Positions 63,372-64,000 of a DNA stretch of 64,000 bases are shown here, piece after piece. A model generated the notes under the pieces. That model searched no databases, had not been told where the DNA came from, and saw only the letters and a list, made by a program, of their open reading frames with translations. The DNA comes from Paenibacillus thermotolerans (lineage in GTDB: Bacteria; Bacillota; Bacilli; Paenibacillales; YIM-B00363): assembly GCF_028745515.1 (NCBI RefSeq), contig NZ_JAQZSG010000008.1:62001-126000 (forward strand), in the 5' to 3' direction. Every line of letters begins with the position of its first letter. Position 1 is the first letter of the stretch. The position numbers and the translations under genes were made by a program.

Positions 63372-64000
63372 ATGCAGCAAATCCAGCGGGCTTCGGCGCA
63401 TCCAGCGCAGACGAACACGAAAACGAGCACGTTCGCGCAAAAGCTTTACCATCTGCAAATCGGCTTTCGGATTTACCGGCTGTTCATTTATTTGTTTTTG
63501 ATCGGTCTGTCGTTCGTATTTTTATACCCGTTCCTGTACATGGTCACGACGTCGTTCAAATCGGTGCCCGATCTCGTGGATCCGACCGTATATTGGGTTC
63601 CGAAATCGTTCAATATTAATAGCTACTTCACTGCGTACGCCTTGCTGAATTATTGGGATTTCTTTAAAAATTCCGCGTTCTTAACGGTAGTGACAGTGGC
63701 CGGGCAGGTCATCTCCTGCTCCATCGTCGGCTACGGCTTCGCCCGCTTTAAGTTCCCGGGACGGGAAATTTTGTTCGGGCTCGCCATGTTCTCGATGGTC
63801 GTCCCGCCGCAGACCATTATCGTTCCGCTCTTTATCCAATATAAGGAGATGGGCTGGATCAACTCGTATTTGCCGATGATCGTGCCGAGCTTCTTCGGCC
63901 ATGGATTAAGAGGCGCGCTGTTCATCTTCATATTCCGCCAGTTTTTCCGAGGGCTGCCGCACGAGCTGGAGGACGCGGCGAGAGTGGACGGTTGCGGCGC
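63372..64000 (+). CDS. Carbohydrate ABC transporter permease (MalG type), second pair, truncated by window end
   Basis: The first 209 codons of a MalG-type permease. ATG at 63372 after GCGGAAGGGGGGTTACGGC. A roughly 40-residue polar N-terminus precedes the first helix (LFLIGLSFVFLYPFLYMVTT). The sequence breaks off within the EAA loop (LPHELEDAARVDGCGA). Paralogue of 6624-7595. By analogy with the left operon, a binding-protein gene should follow beyond the window. Confidence 0.93.
   Translation, partial: MQQIQRASAHPAQTNTKTSTFAQKLYHLQIGFRIYRLFIYLFLIGLSFVFLYPFLYMVTTSFKSVPDLVDPTVYWVPKSFNINSYFTAYALLNYWDFFKNSAFLTVVTVAGQVISCSIVGYGFARFKFPGREILFGLAMFSMVVPPQTIIVPLFIQYKEMGWINSYLPMIVPSFFGHGLRGALFIFIFRQFFRGLPHELEDAARVDGCG

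Overview
The window reads as a chromosome segment of a spore-forming, Gram-positive member of the Paenibacillaceae (Paenibacillus or Cohnella type). The evidence is fairly G+C-rich coding sequence, strong AGGAGG-type ribosome binding sites, many GTG/TTG starts, lipoprotein signal peptides, a CotD-like spore coat protein, UvsE, Fur and cre-like boxes, and sugar ABC importers with no ATPase of their own. I saw no rRNA, tRNA, CRISPR array, prophage or complete insertion sequence. The genus is inference.

The most striking feature is a pair of paralogous operons at the two ends, 1-9100 and 51794-64000, both cut by the window edges. Each has the order: permease, permease, secreted NHL beta-propeller/TPR protein with a Yip1-like membrane domain, large DUF5696 protein, permease, permease. 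Each therefore has four permeases, plus lipoprotein solute-binding proteins. The right operon also encodes a 984-residue binding protein with beta-sandwich-like modules in front of the solute-binding fold. A cytoplasmic GH29 alpha-L-fucosidase follows the left operon. The sets look like importers for complex, possibly fucosylated glycans, with two unusual accessory proteins. I know of no described function for this combination.

Between them lie mostly housekeeping and accessory genes. From 10.9 to 12.9 kb are an aldo/keto reductase-merR operon with a textbook 19-bp-spacer MerR promoter and a glyoxalase-fold protein. From 12.9 to 22.4 kb are aconitase, an amidase-like protein, D-Ala-D-Ala ligase, UvsE, FabI, a TauE/SafE permease and an inositol monophosphatase family protein. 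From 22.5 to 28.1 kb is a complete oligopeptide/dipeptide ABC operon. From 28.1 to 29.6 kb are a small unknown gene, a CotD-like gene, a bioD remnant and repeats.

From 29.7 to 38.0 kb is an amino-sugar-flavoured island: RpiR regulator, DUF4127, AAC(3)-like acetyltransferase, ROK kinase, unrecognised TIM-barrel-like protein, NanE, PhnP-like hydrolase and creatininase-family amidohydrolase. From 38.1 to 42.9 kb is a Fur-controlled divergent siderophore uptake locus with a FhuF-like protein. From 43 to 51 kb are a degenerate IS1595-like transposase in a repeat-rich stretch, a glutamate synthase large subunit with no partner here, and hemL.

Three families of short palindrome-like intergenic repeats occur (10.66-10.84, 18.21-18.36, and 29.27-29.63 plus 43.0-44.2 kb). 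They are confined to non-coding DNA.
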